Assembly (NCBI GenBank): GCA_036365455.1
Contig: JAWQUS010000027.1
Span: 16,542,501 to 16,606,500 of the forward strand
DNA from: Macrosoma leucophasiata
Lineage: Eukaryota > Arthropoda > Insecta > Lepidoptera > Hedylidae
Length of the DNA: 64,000 nucleotides
Reading direction: 5' to 3'
The position numbers were made by a program, and so were the translations under genes. Positions 1-12,865 of the stretch are shown here, piece by piece. Below the pieces are notes generated by a model. It was given only the letters and a program-made list of their open reading frames with translations, searched no databases and was not told the origin of the DNA. Each line of letters starts with the position of its first letter. Position 1 is the first letter of the stretch.

Positions 1-406
1 TTTCAATGTTCAAAGCGACGTAGCTTACCCTATTAAGCTTTAGATCCTTTCTTTTGTTGAGGATCCCCGTACTTCAAATAATATTTGCATAACCCCCTTT
101 GCTTTTTCAATAAATACAAAAAGTTCATATGATGTGCGTGACATTATTTGTCTTGAATTTGTCTTTCTCAAATGCAAAATTTATGCGCCCCTCCTTGACA
201 TGTCTCTATGCCCCCCTGGTTGGGAAAGATGTGAAAACACTCCAAATAGTGTCCCCGTTCGCATTCCCACAAGAAGAGAGGTCGAACCATAGTTGTTGTA
301 AATAATTGACTCAACTGCTGTTGTATGAAGAGTTACCTCCATATATATTATCTTCAGTTTCATCCATGTGCTTACCGACGCAGTGTTTAATTTTATTCAT
401 TCATCT

Positions 407-424
407 ATATATATATATATATAT
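407..424. repeat. (TA)n microsatellite
   Basis: Nine TA units in atctatatatatatatatat. An ordinary simple repeat. Confidence 0.9.
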
Positions 425-1774
425 GTCTTGTCAAAAAAATAAAATGTGGCCACCGTTGAAGCGGACAAAGCTTGTATAATTGTGAACGCTTTCGGAAGGA
501 CACGGCGAGTTAATGTTCCACGCAGAACAAAGTTTTAAACCTCCAGGGACATTGTACTAATCCCAAAATCCTTGGGGAGTCTTTCCCATTTAACATCGGA
601 TGGGGAACCGGAACATTATTTCAGGTATTGTATACACAAAAGATAGTGCCGCTTTTATAATAATTTGATGATGGATATTCATTCACATTTAAGTAGTTGG
701 TTGATACTTTTAATGGCTATATCAAAAGTATATTAGCTCGACCAAATATTATGTTTACTACGATCAATTTTCACTAGCTAAAGATTGATAAGACCTTTGT
801 ATACAAAAAAATACAAATAAATGTCGGTTTTGCTCTTAAAATACTTTAAATTTTAGGAACGTTATTCGCGACTCTCTGTTGGGTGGATGACCGTTTTAAT
901 ACTTGTTCCGTCCATATCGGACCGCTGTGTTGGTGTATGAAATTACACCGACCACATGTTTAAACCCATGCCTACCATCAACATTCTTTTTAATAACTTG
1001 CCTTTGTCGTTCCGTTGATTCCACTAACTCTTTGTGGTGGTAGTATATTGGACATCCAAAGCAATATAATATAATAACTTGCTCACTTCCCTTCAAAATG
1101 GTCGAGGAGAGCAATGGCTGCCACATGCGTCATACTCGTGAACGGGTGCTGATTGTGGGGACTGGTCTGTTGTGATTTGCGGGTGTTATTTTCTATCACT
1201 GATATTAAGCTGTTGATGGGTATTTGCGTATGTGTTTATATGCAAATATTTATATGCCATGGACGTTCACATTATCTTTATTTTATTTAATAATATTTGT
1301 ATTAAATCTAAGGTTTTGACAAAAGAGCAACACGCTGAGTTTGTTGGGTAGAGGAGTTCTTCTCAGTAGTGCCTGCACTTGGAACTCTGCTAAGTGAATG
1401 ACTATGATTATGACGAACAGATTTTTCATTTTCTTCTATGAAGGAATTGAAAAATTTGATAATTCACGTATCGGTTAAATATTATTATTAAATTGGTATT
1501 TATTGAATTATTATTATAAGTCATTCTCTCTAGGTAGCTTATAACCCGACAATGCAAAAGTGTCCTTGTAGACCAATTTGAAATAAATTATTTTAATTTT
1601 GAATTGGGGAAATCGGCGTCGGTACCTACGTGACGACCCCACAGCCCACTAGTAGAGGAAAATTCTTCCGCTAGTGCATATTAAGGCATATTGCCCCATA
1701 TGATGCAATAGGGATAGCATCTTTGGAGGAGGATTTTATGTAGTTTTAATTTTGTATTTTTTTATGAAAAGTTC

Positions 1775-1965
1775 TTACATGTGTGTATCTTCACGCCAGG
1801 TCCCTAACGGGGAAGGCAAAGAGTGTAGAGCGCCAGATATCCCGGTCCTGACATACCTCTCGTGCCTCGTCTACCTTCATCATTCTCTTCATACATGCAC
1901 GCCGATTCCTAAGACTTTTGACCCCACCATCAGACAGAACTCGACCTATTTAGTCATTTGAAAAA
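1775..1965 (-). mobile_element. LINE 3' tail fragment, RWFGHIERM family
   Basis: The reverse complement matches the 3' half of the element at 18540-18845: dyad terms such as gacctggcgtgaagat, ggcgctctacactctttgcc, gaagagaatgatgaa and aggtcgagttctgtctga. It corresponds to the last ~60 residues of a non-LTR retrotransposon polyprotein. It is truncated, as usual for LINE copies. Confidence 0.8.
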
Positions 1966-3829
1966 GTTCTTACATATAATGTCATATTTACTTACAGCAC
2001 CTATTTTGTTGATTTTCTTTCTTCCCAAACGTTGATTGGCAGGTAATGCCTTGGTTGCATTAAATCCGCCTTATGTACAGTTCTTTCTTTAGCGCATTAA
2101 AGTTACATAAATAAATATAGGTACAGTGTTATGTACAGCTACTAACATGTTTTATTTCGCAATTCTGTTTATTTTGTCTTGTGTTTGTTTACAATAAAGG
2201 TTGTAAAATCACTTTGAAACGACCAAAGCTGATCACACTCCAACCATCCATCCAATCAGCGCAGTTAGGAAACCGAACAAATATTGAACGACCTCAGAAC
2301 GTCCGGGGAAAATCGTCAAATAGTCATTAGACTGTAATAGCTAACTATTTACAACAAATGCTATCGACGTCCGTTATAATTAATCGACGCTAGTTGGCTG
2401 TTATTCGCCGAAACTCGAGACAGTGGGCTGTCGTAATAATTACGAACAATGTCAACTCGTAAGTAATGTTGGGGTGAGTCGTTTTATGGAGGAACTTGTA
2501 CGTTGAATTAAGTTGGGTGTTAACACACGATGACACGTTTGTTCAACTTTCCGATAGCGTGCGCAGCGTGGCGAACTCTAGACCGGGCGGAACACCGTGC
2601 CGGCAGACTTCCCGACTCTCGCCTAGTAATGTAATTTATGCCCACAGCCTAATTTTATTAGTAAGTCATTAACACCTCTTTAACGATGTTATAATGTGGT
2701 TTGTATGCTGTTTGTACGGTGTGCACGTACGCTTAAGACGTGACGTGACTGACGGCTCTATTTGATGCTAAACATTTTTGCGGATGATAAAATGTAATAG
2801 TGTAACTACTTAAATAAACTTTAATTCGGTTTAAACTGTTCCAGTTGTCGTCGAGTTAAATTGTTATAACTCCACATTTTCCTTGTGCCGACAAGCCTTT
2901 AATTTTACAATATGTGAGGCAACTATAGGGTTGCCAGGTTGTTCTAATAATTTCCAAGACGTTTTTTTTTGGGCTATCTACAAGCTGAACAATTTAAGGA
3001 CAATTAATTTAAAAGTTTAGACACAGGAAAAGAACACAATTATATGTGCATATTTTATAATCACATCGCTCTCATAAGGCCGCCATTTGTGTCAGTGTTT
3101 TTTTATTCTTATACTTTTGGTGTGCAGTAAAGACAAAAAGTGTTCGATTTTTAAAATACTTATCCAGCATTTAATTTTGTTCTAAAGGGTACAGCAATAT
3201 TAGCCTGAAAACACAGTAGTATGTATAAAAATTATGAACTTAAGCCAACCGTGCACAACTCGGTCGGTGCAGTTAGTGTAAATTAAAACAACATAGAGTT
3301 TTGTTTATCGTACTCGCGCTGTTATGTTTTATGTAGCAAGTAAAAACTTTTCAAATGGTCTCACAGTGGATAATTGGCGCTTTGTCGGGCATTTGGTGTT
3401 AAATAAACAAAGATATTAAGCGGTGCTCCGGTTGCCCGGCAGGAAGAGACCGCACGGCCCTCTTCGCCCACAGTCTCACTGTAACTAAGCGGCTTCCCGC
3501 AACCCGCAATCTACTGTTCACTATTCTAATGTGTACGTACCATGCACCTCCTGTTGGTATTTATTCCGTGTTCAAAGTTTGCTGTTGACGTAATTTTTTA
3601 CAAATTTGTATTGAAATTTCTCGCTTATTAAGTTTACCTACTTACTTTGTTGTTTGTTTGTAAGATTACAATTAAAACCTACTGCATTATTTGCCATCAC
3701 AAATATTGTACTAGGTTTTACGTGACAATGTCACTCGCTGATGATCGTCCGAATTCCCGAAGTCCTAGAAAGCTGAAATTTGGTATATAAGCCAGTATTC
3801 GTTGGTACACAAAGAACAATAAAATCTAA

Positions 3830-3974
3830 CCCACTTATTCATAATCTATTTTAGCTAGTGTTGCTAATCTTTCCTTTGTCTTTTTCTATCCCACTCAAGT
3901 GACAACGCAACTGACAAAGACAAAGCATATTATATAACTAAAACGTATCTAATGTACATTTATGAATAAGGGGG
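3830..3974. mobile_element. Palindromic MITE, PIF/Harbinger-like, copy 1
   Basis: About 145 bp whose ends are inverted repeats (cccacttattcataa at the left, ttatgaataaggggg at the right), flanked by TAA on both sides. The inside is also self-complementary (ttagctagtgttgctaat, gacaaagacaaagc). Two better preserved copies lie at 8964 and 27686. The 3-bp TWA target duplication is typical of PIF/Harbinger elements. Confidence 0.8.
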
Positions 3975-4934
3975 TAAAACTATAAACTTTTATCTATAAG
4001 TAAGGAAATGGAAGCCACGCATTTTGAATAAAATGTGAAGTTAGTAAAGTAAAACCCCAAGGTTTTGAGAATTTGGAAATGTAGAGTTAGAAACTTGGCT
4101 CTACATGAGATCTAATATTTTTTGTCAGTGCGAGCGATATGGTCTCGTTTTAGCAACATTTTGCATGAAAATGTTTTTGGTAAATCAAGAATTTTTACAA
4201 AATGAACAAAATATGCACGTTTCGAAGTACATAATATATAAACATCCGCGTTATTAACAGTAGTTGCGTGTCCATACGACAGGACCCTCTGGTCCGCAAT
4301 TGTAACATCACATCCGCGGAGCGGGCACATGCGGATGCTGTGTCAACTATGTGCACTGACAACGCTTTACATTATGTTTATTCATATTATTTACTTGTCC
4401 ATGTGCAGGTATGTAAAGCTAGTAATTACAATCTTTACTGTGATCTAGAATGTACTTAAGTGCCTCAGGATTCCGATTGTTGTTAACACAGCTAAGTCTC
4501 TAATAGTTGATCTTGGATAAATTCAATTCATTATTTTGTAAAAATGTACATACATACATAATCTCTTTAAAAATGTGTATTTGTTGAAACTTCGAAAGCT
4601 TCAACAAAGAAACCGTTCCACATATGTCAGCAAGCATGCTCGGTCATCTCTCAAGAAACATTTAGTTTCAGTTTTTATAGTATGATGATAATGATGGTGA
4701 CAAACAAGCTCAGCTCACAAAGATGGCATACAAATTTAATGTAGATGCGCCAATGGAAAAACTAAGGCCACTACTGAGGTCTAAATTGGTTTTGCCTCTA
4801 TGATAGTTATAACAGACTTTACAGAGACATCAATTTAATGTCAAAAGCAAAGATTTAGTAAGTAACCTTAACATCGCATGGTAGCTATTTATACCACCTT
4901 ACTCTACATCACATGGTATCCCTACTTCCCTACT

Positions 4935-5120
4935 ATCCCTACTAATATTATAAATGCGAAAGTAACTCTGTCTGTCTGTTACCTTTTCGCGTCCAAACGA
5001 CTGAACCGATTTGAATGAATTTCGGTACAGAGATAGAGCTGACTTCGAGAAAGAAGATAGGCTACTTAGTTATTTATAAAACGACATACACGCGGGCGGA
5101 GCCGCGGGCAACAGCTAGTT
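4935..5120 (+). mobile_element. Short non-autonomous Helitron
   Basis: Starts around tccctactaatattataaatg and ends acgcgggcggagccgcgggcaacagCTAG followed by T. The 3' end has the Helitron form: a GC-rich hairpin a few bases before CTAG, inserted before T. The internal text (ccaaacgactgaaccgatttgaatgaatttcg) is the common lepidopteran Helitron body. Confidence 0.75.
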
Positions 5121-5555
5121 TCTAATAAAATGTGAAGATTCATTTCCCAGCACACAAAATCGAAATGTTTTCGCTTTCATATAAAAAGTTGTGCGGTAAA
5201 ACCCATTTCTAGATTAAAACATACACTAAACAAACCCATAATCTTGTATCGCGAGATGTTTTTTTGCACATCCATTGAGTGCAATAAACTCGTAGCGTGT
5301 CTTGAAAATGAAAATACTCTGACGTTGTAGAATATACGTTCATTAGAATGTTTTGTTTACTAAAAGTCCGTTCACCGTCTCGATGTGAGTTTGAGCACTT
5401 TGAGCTCATTTGTTCGGAGTTAATTTTGAGGTGATTTCGTATAGGGCTAACAGTATGACAATTATATGCAGACACAGCGTTTTCATTTGGTATACATACG
5501 TTTTATTACTTAAACTTTGGTAATTTAGTTTACCAAGTCTTAGTCGCTACCTCGG

Positions 5556-6240
5556 TGTGAAGTGGTGGCAGGCCTAATACTCCTCCGCTGGGATCCTGGG
5601 TTTGAATCCCCGGGTTCGGAGGTAAGTGCTATTGGGATTATTTTTCTATATTTTTTTTTATGTTCTATGTAACAATCATGCAGTTCACATGGATGCTAAG
5701 TGATGACTACAGCCTATAGACATTTACACAAAAACCAGAAGTCAAAATGGAGATGCGTTGCCACACTTGCCACCCCTGAGACCTAAGTTGTTACCTATGT
5801 CTCTATTCTCTAATAGAGATTAGATGGTAAAATCCACGGAACACGAAAGTGCTGAACACTATCATTTGGCGGCAGATAGATTAAGTAATTCGGTGGTGCC
5901 TACGCCCTCGAGCTCCTACACTGGAACTATTCCACCAGTAAAACTGACATTGCCGAAAGAATTGCCAATGCCACTTTGATTATGTGCTCCGTAATGTCAA
6001 TAATCGCGCCAATCTTGCCATCTCTTACATGGGACAATCTACGTACCTGGCGGATCGTGGGTTTTTGCATTATACTTGAATGCATGTACTTACCTCTGTC
6101 TACCCCTTCGGAATACAGAAGTTACGTACACAAGTTTAGAAAAAGTCCTAACAATTTCATGTTTTTCTGGCAGAGGTTCAAAATTCCGAACATGATGGGA
6201 AATTCCTGTCGTGTGGTATCCCTAAGCCCGTGACACGTGC
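5556..6240 (+). mobile_element. tRNA-derived SINE split by a later SINE-like insertion
   Basis: The head at 5556-5657 has tRNA-like promoter boxes (agtggtggcaggcc; gggtttgaatcc). The body resumes at about 5946-6240 with ttacatgggacaat, atcgtgggtttttgca and tacccctt cggaatacag, matching the intact copies at 30300 (+) and 32437-32735 (-). The material between (5658-5942) is a reverse copy of family A, inserted after this SINE. Confidence 0.75.
5658..5942 (-). mobile_element. SINE-like element family A, reverse copy
   Basis: Reads atgcagttcacatggatgctaa through ctcctacactggaact to tattccaccagt, the reverse of the consensus actggtggtagagctccagt...cataacataaaaaa. Family A is about 280-300 bp, has an A-rich 3' end, and occurs about 15 times in this window. 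I cannot name it. Confidence 0.8.
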
Positions 6241-6679
6241 ATCGCAGTTATTAATAAAACAACGTGGTCAACGACGGCGGACGCGGAACAAAGAGCTGGA
6301 ATAAAATCAGAGTCACGTACTGTGACTTAAAATATATATGAATGTGACTATCGGATTTGTCACTCAACGGCGATTTTATCCGGTAGTGGGCACTCGCTTG
6401 TTTCGAGAAAACCTTGATCACAATTCACTTGCGATATGAAATTGTGATAAGTGCATTATTTTAAGATTTGATTTCTTCTCTCATACGAAGATAAAATTGG
6501 GATATATCTCTCTACCATTCATTCGCAATTATTTATTTGAGACCTTTTTTTTTAAATTTCCGCACAAATAGTAATTGGTTTGTACCAACTGATCATTTAA
6601 ATAAATAAAAAGCTATTTCAGCTGACTCATAAACTTTTCATGCTCAAACATACTTACTTTTACATGTATAATAATACTA

Positions 6680-6965
6680 GGTGGTAGAGCTCCAGTGACG
6701 GAGCTCGCGGGTGTAGGCACCACCGCATTACCTAATAGTATACTTGCCGCTAAATGGTAGTGTTCAGCACTATCGTGTTCCGGTCAGGTGGTAATGTACA
6801 GCCCTGTAATTTCCGGCACAGAGGCACAATACCTTAGGCCTCAGAAGTGGTAACGCATCTGCATTTTGACCTCTGGTCTTTTTGTGGGTGTTTATCAGCT
6901 GTAGTCATCACTTAACATCAATGTGAACTGCATGATTTTTTGCAACTTTCATAACATTCAAAAAA
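6680..6965 (+). mobile_element. SINE-like element family A, full-length copy
   Basis: From aggtggtagagctccagtga through gtaggcaccaccgcatta, gtgttccggtcaggtggtaa and ttgacctctggtc to cataacattcaaaaaaa. It is one of the best preserved copies and useful as a local reference for the family. Confidence 0.85.
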
Positions 6966-7449
6966 ATACTACGATTAGTTAGACACTTGTATTTTTACAA
7001 TGCATGAAATATATGCAAAGCGTATGTTTTATGAAACAAACAAGGCAACGGTGTAGTAGCAACAAGCTTTGTGATTACATCTGGTGTGCGGTCGCTCCTG
7101 CCCCAGTGACCCAGTGACACCGCGCCGAAAGCAAAAAGCTCCGAACGGCTGAACAAATAAACGTGAATGTAAATATCCCGGCCCAGGTCACCGCCACAAG
7201 TGCCTTGCAAACTTCCATCAATGATTTACAACTGCTTTATATTTTGTAATGTACAACGATGCCGCCGAGGCTATGATATTTTGTTGTCATCGGATTCTGG
7301 AGACCGCAAAAAATGATATATCGAAACAATTTCAGTGTCAAACTCTGCTTTTAATTACAAAGGAGACGGGTAATTATGGGCCCGCAAAATCGTTCGGGTT
7401 AACCATAAGTTAATTTATTGGAGTATGTATCAAAAAAGTATTATATTTT

Positions 7450-7530
7450 TTAACCGACTTCCAAAAAAAGGAGGAGGTTTTAACCGACTTCCAAAAAAAA
7501 GGAGGAAGTTCTCAATTCGTACGGATCTTT
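7450..7530 (+). repeat. Tandem pair of a 42-bp repeat, taaccgacttccaaaaa...ggagg
   Basis: The unit taaccgacttcc, A-run, ggaggagg occurs twice in a row. The same phrase is found in reverse at 31445-31498 and again at 40205-40255. It is a frequent lepidopteran retrotransposon tail. Confidence 0.8.
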
Positions 7531-7755
7531 TTTTTTTAAGGTAAAAGACAAAATACACCGTAATTTTAAGTATACAGAAAGCTTGATAAGTTCGAAAAAC
7601 AAATAAGATAAAAGAGAGAGTATAGAGTTAACACCTGGGTCCAGAAATGTATGGAACGGTATCATTCTCCTTTACTGTCTTATCGATATTTCAGTTCATT
7701 GAATCAAATTTACTTAGTTAATCGAAACGAAAACGAATTAGACGTAATTTAGCTA

Positions 7756-8020
7756 CTGGTGATAGAGCTCCAGTGCGTATGTACCACCGTATTACCTAAT
7801 CGACTTGCCGCTAAGTGGTAGTGTTCAGCGGTATCTTGTTCCGGTCAGGTAGAAATGTTTGACCTCGAAATTTCTTAGACAACTTAGACCTCAGGAGTGA
7901 TACGCTACTACGATTCTACTTTGAAATCTCACGTTTCTATGTAGATGTTTATTGGCCACAGTGTTACTTACCATTCAATGTGAACTGTTGGCGTGTTTGC
8001 ACTTCATAACATAAAAAAAA
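7756..8020 (+). mobile_element. SINE-like element family A, diverged copy
   Basis: Matches the family consensus from ctggtgatagagctccagtg to cataacataaaaaaaaa with many substitutions and a shortened 5' part. Confidence 0.8.
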
Positions 8021-8963
8021 ATTGAACATTGTCTTGCGACACGTCAAATTGTTCGAATTTATCGTTTCTCGTTTTGCGAGCAAATTCCTAGCATCGACAA
8101 TGAATAAACGAATCAACCCAGTAGTGTCTTATACTTGGGAAGCGGCTTATTAAAACTAGTTCGTCTTGATATAATTCGTCGCTACGTTCAAGGTTCAAGC
8201 GGTGGGATGATATTTGCACAATTTTATTTGGCCGCCGTAGAGGGAATCATTTTCAAACGAAACGCCAAATAAATCCCGCTACGTTTCATGCTGTCTCGCT
8301 TCCAGATTGCTTTCAGCTGCAGCTGCGTCGTAACTTATGTTCCGCTGCACATCACAGCTCTGGTTTTCCTTAACTAAGTTTACAATCTCGCTCTATTCCC
8401 ATCTTTATTTAAAGCTGCGCCCGATATCCATTGTGTTTTGCAGTGTTATAAAGAAACAGGGTGACCGGCGGCGATGTATGGGCTATTTATTTGACCAGAG
8501 CTTAGATACGTGTTCCCGGAGCTCACCACGTAACTGCTACTAATCGGCGACTAGACACAGTTGTACATAATGTATTTTATTGTGCAATACACAGCGCTAA
8601 ATGGCAAGTCATAACTCAGTTTGATTGAGTTCGCCTCCTCCGCACAGACTCGCGTCGGTTGCGAAGTTTAAGCGCCCCTGAATATTATAGATATTATTTC
8701 CCTGACTCTCATTGTATTTAGATGTGACTTGTTAATGTTAAGTTATACTCTAATATCGTAAAGTTGCTATCTAAAATGGTTTAATAGTTATGGTTAACTG
8801 TGTATCGACAAAATTGATCATTTATACTGCCTTCTCCTTCACAGAATATAGAGTAATGTAGATCGGAGGGTGCTGCCAATTTGTACCTATTTTAAAAGCA
8901 TTACCGATAATCAAACTTATGTTCTTGCTTTCGTAGGTGATAAACAAGGCATAATAATACTTA

Positions 8964-9103
8964 CCCCCTTATTCATAAACGTACATTACATACGTTTTAG
9001 CTATAGAATGCTTTGTCAGTTGCATTGTCAAATGTGCAGGATAGAAAAGGACAAAGGAGAGATTAGCAACACTTTAGCTAAAATACGTTTATGAATAAGG
9101 GGG
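8964..9103. mobile_element. Palindromic MITE, PIF/Harbinger-like, copy 2
   Basis: Ends cccccttattcataaacgta and tacgtttatgaataaggggg are perfect inverted repeats of 20 bp, flanked by TTA on each side (8961-8963, 9104-9106). The internal gttttagctatagaatgctt is shared with copy 3 at 27686. No transposase is present. Confidence 0.9.
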
Positions 9104-9540
9104 TTAGATTATAGTTATTGATTTTAAAGGAGATACAAATTGACATAAAAAATTAACAACAATAACAATGTCAACAACAATTTCGATAATCGACCTGATA
9201 TTGTGTGGAAATATCAGGAGGGATGTAATTTACACATACCTTCACCCCAATAAGTTCTAGTTAACAGTTCTCGGCGAAATATTTCAAAAACGTAACGCAA
9301 AGACTAAAATGGACTTATAAAATATTAATAGTAAATATCTTTGTAGTCTCATTAAAATCAATGTACCATTATCTCTCTTAATGACCGAGTACATGTGAGG
9401 CACGAGGTTAGTTAACCACTTAATCATCATTCATCACGTCTCGCATATCCACAACACAAAAGAACGCCATAGAAAACAATGTTAACACGTGTTGCACACT
9501 TGCATCCGAGACGTTTCCTGTTGCGGTCCCGATGTTATAC

Positions 9541-11165
9541 GGTTGTTTTTGTAGTTTTTAGGGTTCTGTATCTAAATTCTACCAACGAGACCTTATTAAC
9601 CTCCAGTCAGTGCCTCCTAGAAACGTAGCTTTTGCGTTGTACACAAGTAATTGGTACCAAGACACGTTCATAATATTCGTGATAGTATGACCTCTACCAT
9701 GATAAAATAGAATGGAAAGAAGTCCGTGTACATGTCTTTTTCCCACTCCATCGATAGCTTAATGGTTGTATTTCGATCTCTGCAAAAAATCACTCAAAGT
9801 TAAAAGTAAAATTAACTATCACAGCTACTTATTAGCTAAAGCTCAGCAAGTTTACGAGTTATAGTCTATCAACTTATAAACTTCCAGTTTTATTAGTTGG
9901 TTAAATATAACCCTATATTGCGCGAGCCGCAAGTCCCTTTTCGTTTTAAATAAACTCCTTTTTAATATACCTACGTTTACAAAAAAATACATTAAACAAA
10001 GAAAATATTGATAATAATCAACGGCACGGAACCGGAATACAAAGTAAGTTAAAGATCAAAATTTTTCGAATCACGACCAATTTTCTAAGAAATAACGGAT
10101 GAAAATTCTCAGAAGACGCGTCCGTTGTCACCCAAGTTGAACCAAGTTTATAAATTAATGTGGCGGTAAAATTTGACCTGAAAAAATCGAATGGTTGTCG
10201 GGTTGTCGTCTCGGTGTCCTTTAATCAAACTCTGTAAAGAGAAGACTCGAAGTCAAAGCTTTCTGTGTTTGTTGCCATCGTTAAAAACTGCACACTTACA
10301 AAATGTAATGCGGCATCTTTTTAAAAAAATATAATGACGTGGCACGAGTCTCTCCCTTTTTGGGGGGAGGCCTGGAGCTCCACCACGCTGCTCCAATGCG
10401 GATTGGTGGAGATACGGGTTAGTGGCCAACCCGCTGTCAGATGTTTTCAAACCGCCCATAAGGCCTCCGACAGTGTTTTTTTTAAATGCTACTAGATTAT
10501 GTTAGTCTTAGAGGGTGTGTAAAATTTTAAAAAAAAATTTTTGTTTTAAGACCAGTACCAGGGAATATGTATAGGTACTACGTACCAGTACTTAAATAAA
10601 GAATTAAACTTATCTTTTTCATTAGTTTCATTCTGAATTTCTGAGCATTATATACCGTTGTTCCTGTACTTTTGTTTTTAAAATTCCGTATCTAGTGGTT
10701 TAATTGGGTACTAACGAGACCTTTACTTTCCTAATAGGAGAAGGAAGCCACTTGATATTTTCAAAGTGTACGCGTCCCTACTGCCTCTACTACGATAAAT
10801 AAGAATGAAACCCGCGTGGACACTAGTAAATAATATTTTATTAAGCGTTCTTTTACAATATGTATGTAGGTAAAGGTTAAGTACTACGCAAGCTAAAGAG
10901 CCGAATTTTTCGAATCACGACCAATTTCGTAAGAAATAGCGGATGAAAATTCTCAGAAGTCGCGTCCGTTGTCCTCAAAGTTGAACACTCAGAAAGTTTG
11001 TAATTAATGTGACGGTAAAATTTGACCTGAGAAAATCGAAAGGTTGTCGTCTCGGTGTCGTTTAAATCAAACTCCGTGAAGAGCGCTAGTTGTCGTCTCG
11101 GGATCAAAGCTTTCAGTGTCTGTTGCCATCGCGGCATCGTTAGAAACTACGCTCAAACAAACAAA
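9541..11165 (+). repeat. Diverged tandem duplication of ~0.8 kb
   Basis: 9541-10310 and 10655-11165 align. Shared stretches include the ccaacgagacc/actaacgagacc region, ttcgaatcacgaccaatttt, ggatgaaaattctcagaag, cgcgtccgttgtc, ggttgtcgtctcggtgtc and tttctgtgt/ttcagtgtc ttgccatcg. The first copy is interrupted near 10322-10478 by a repeat also seen at 48785-48905. No coding function is evident. Confidence 0.7.
10322..10478 (+). mobile_element. Fragment of the gggggaggcctggagct SINE-like family
   Basis: Shares ggaggcctggagct, ccaatg(c/t)ggattggtgga, gatacgggttagtggcca and gatgttttcaaaccgcccat with the copy at 48740-49095. It interrupts one unit of the tandem duplication, so it inserted after the duplication formed. 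Confidence 0.8.
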
Positions 11166-11810
11166 TTCTAATGAAATACTTTTTTTAAATGCTACACAAC
11201 GGTTAAACATTTGATGAGTACTGAATGAAATAACCTTTGTTGTGTTATCTATTTAGTATATCTTCTAATCTCTATATACTTATATAAAAGTTTCGCTGCT
11301 TAAACCGTTAGTGTAACACGAAGATAATGTATGGGGAAATTTATTTATATGAAATAGATTTAAAAAATCCGCAATTGCCTATGTGTAAAGTCATTTCATT
11401 TTGGTACTGATTTTATATGTCCGAGATTTTATAGGTAATTAATTAATTATTATCAAAATGAACATTTCTGTCGTCTTAAAAATTTAAAGTAGATAATATT
11501 TGCCTTTTACATTTAGTAATTCGCCCAAATAGTTTTATGATTTCAACGGTCATAAACAAGTATGAAATCCTGAGTACCTTAATTTAATGTGTTTTTATTT
11601 TCTTTTTTGACATGCAATGTAATTAACCTTAACCTGTAATTTATTGATCTTGGGCTATTTCCATCCATCTTTACACGTGCTGTTGCTGAACGTGGTACCT
11701 AATAAATTACATTGTTGTCATCGGATTTACGCCAAACTCAAAACTCAAACTCAAACGCCTAATTTTAGATTAATATTATCGATAAAACAAATTTATAATT
11801 ATTATGAAAC

Positions 11811-12062
11811 TAGCTGACCCGGCAAACTTCGTATTGCCTCACAATGAAATAAAGTGTCAAAGGTTTGATAGATACTGACTGTTTGTATAGAAAAATGAAA
11901 TTGTGGTTTGTACTATTTCCCTTCAATTTCTTCATATTTTCTTACCTTTTAAACCTTCCCTGGTCTTCCAAAAATCATTCAAAACTAAAATTAGCCAAAT
12001 CGGTCCAGCCGTTCTCGAGTTTTAGCGAGACTAACGAACAGCAATTGATTTATGTATATATA
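11811..12062 (-). mobile_element. Helitron end, aacttcgtattgcc family, copy 1
   Basis: On the minus strand it ends with a hairpin (ggcaatacgaagtttgcc) and gggtcagCTAG before T, as Helitrons do. The body ttagccaaatcggtcc, agccgttctcgagttt and tagcgagactaacgaacagc is shared with 21287-21540. Confidence 0.75.
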
Positions 12063-12705
12063 TTATAAATAAATAGATTATAAAAGCGTATTATAATTTA
12101 AAAAAGTAATTAAGTATATGACTTCGTCCATCACGCAAAACATTTTGTAAGACAAAACTCACTTTGTCGGAGTGAGAATTATTCTCGCTCTATCAAATAG
12201 CGCTTTGCAATAAAATTCGTTAAAGTGGCCTGGCAAACCAACTTAAGACGTGACAACGTCTTAAATTAGGTTGCGGCTCGGAGTCACTCATGAAAAAGTG
12301 TAACGCCCGGTAACGTAACGATGAGTCACCGAACGAGAGAGAGGCCTGCCGGACCGGCGAATGCCTTTCTACCGAGAAAAAGACGTTGTCACGTAAAATA
12401 TTCGCCCGTAAAACCGACTTTACAGGCAACCAGTTTTTTTTACTTCTTCTTCTTCTTTTAGAGAATGGCTTCCACCAACTTTGAGGATGATTCTGCCAAA
12501 ATCTGGTGCTTGAAGAGGCACAGTAGCTTGATTTGTAACGCTTATTCAAAAAATGCCCGGTGAATAAAAAGATGAGTTTCATAATTATTCGGTGTTTGAT
12601 TTTTTCTTAAACAAAAGACAAGGACAAACACAGTAAGAGGCATGTTAGAACGATAAGCGGACATCGTCAAATCTGACGCCCAAGTGTTTCCTAGCAGTCT
12701 ATCAA

Positions 12706-12865
12706 CAGTAGAGTTGCAGAAGAGCTCGAGAGCGTAGGATCAACCACATTACACAATCTATTTGTCGCGAAATAGAACTACCTATATTTAGCACTGTCTT
12801 GTCACATTTAGATAACTCCGTTATTTCCGTTTGGGGTCGCATCTGCATTTTGACCTCTGGGTTTT
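12706..12865 (+). mobile_element. Decayed copy of SINE-like family A
   Basis: Scattered matches in order: tagagttgcag, gctcgagagcgtagg, accacattac, ctatttgtcgc and tcgcatctgcattttgacct. The middle is eroded. Confidence 0.55.

Noticed and set aside
2457..2467. ATGTCAACTC|GTAAGT as a first coding exon of ADAM10
   Set aside because: Phase would fit, but three codons with no signal peptide cannot be supported. Such matches arise by chance.
12220..12582. 120-codon minus-strand open frame
   Set aside because: Low-complexity basic sequence without domain similarity. It resembles a dispersed repeat I half recognise, but no second copy is in the window to prove it.
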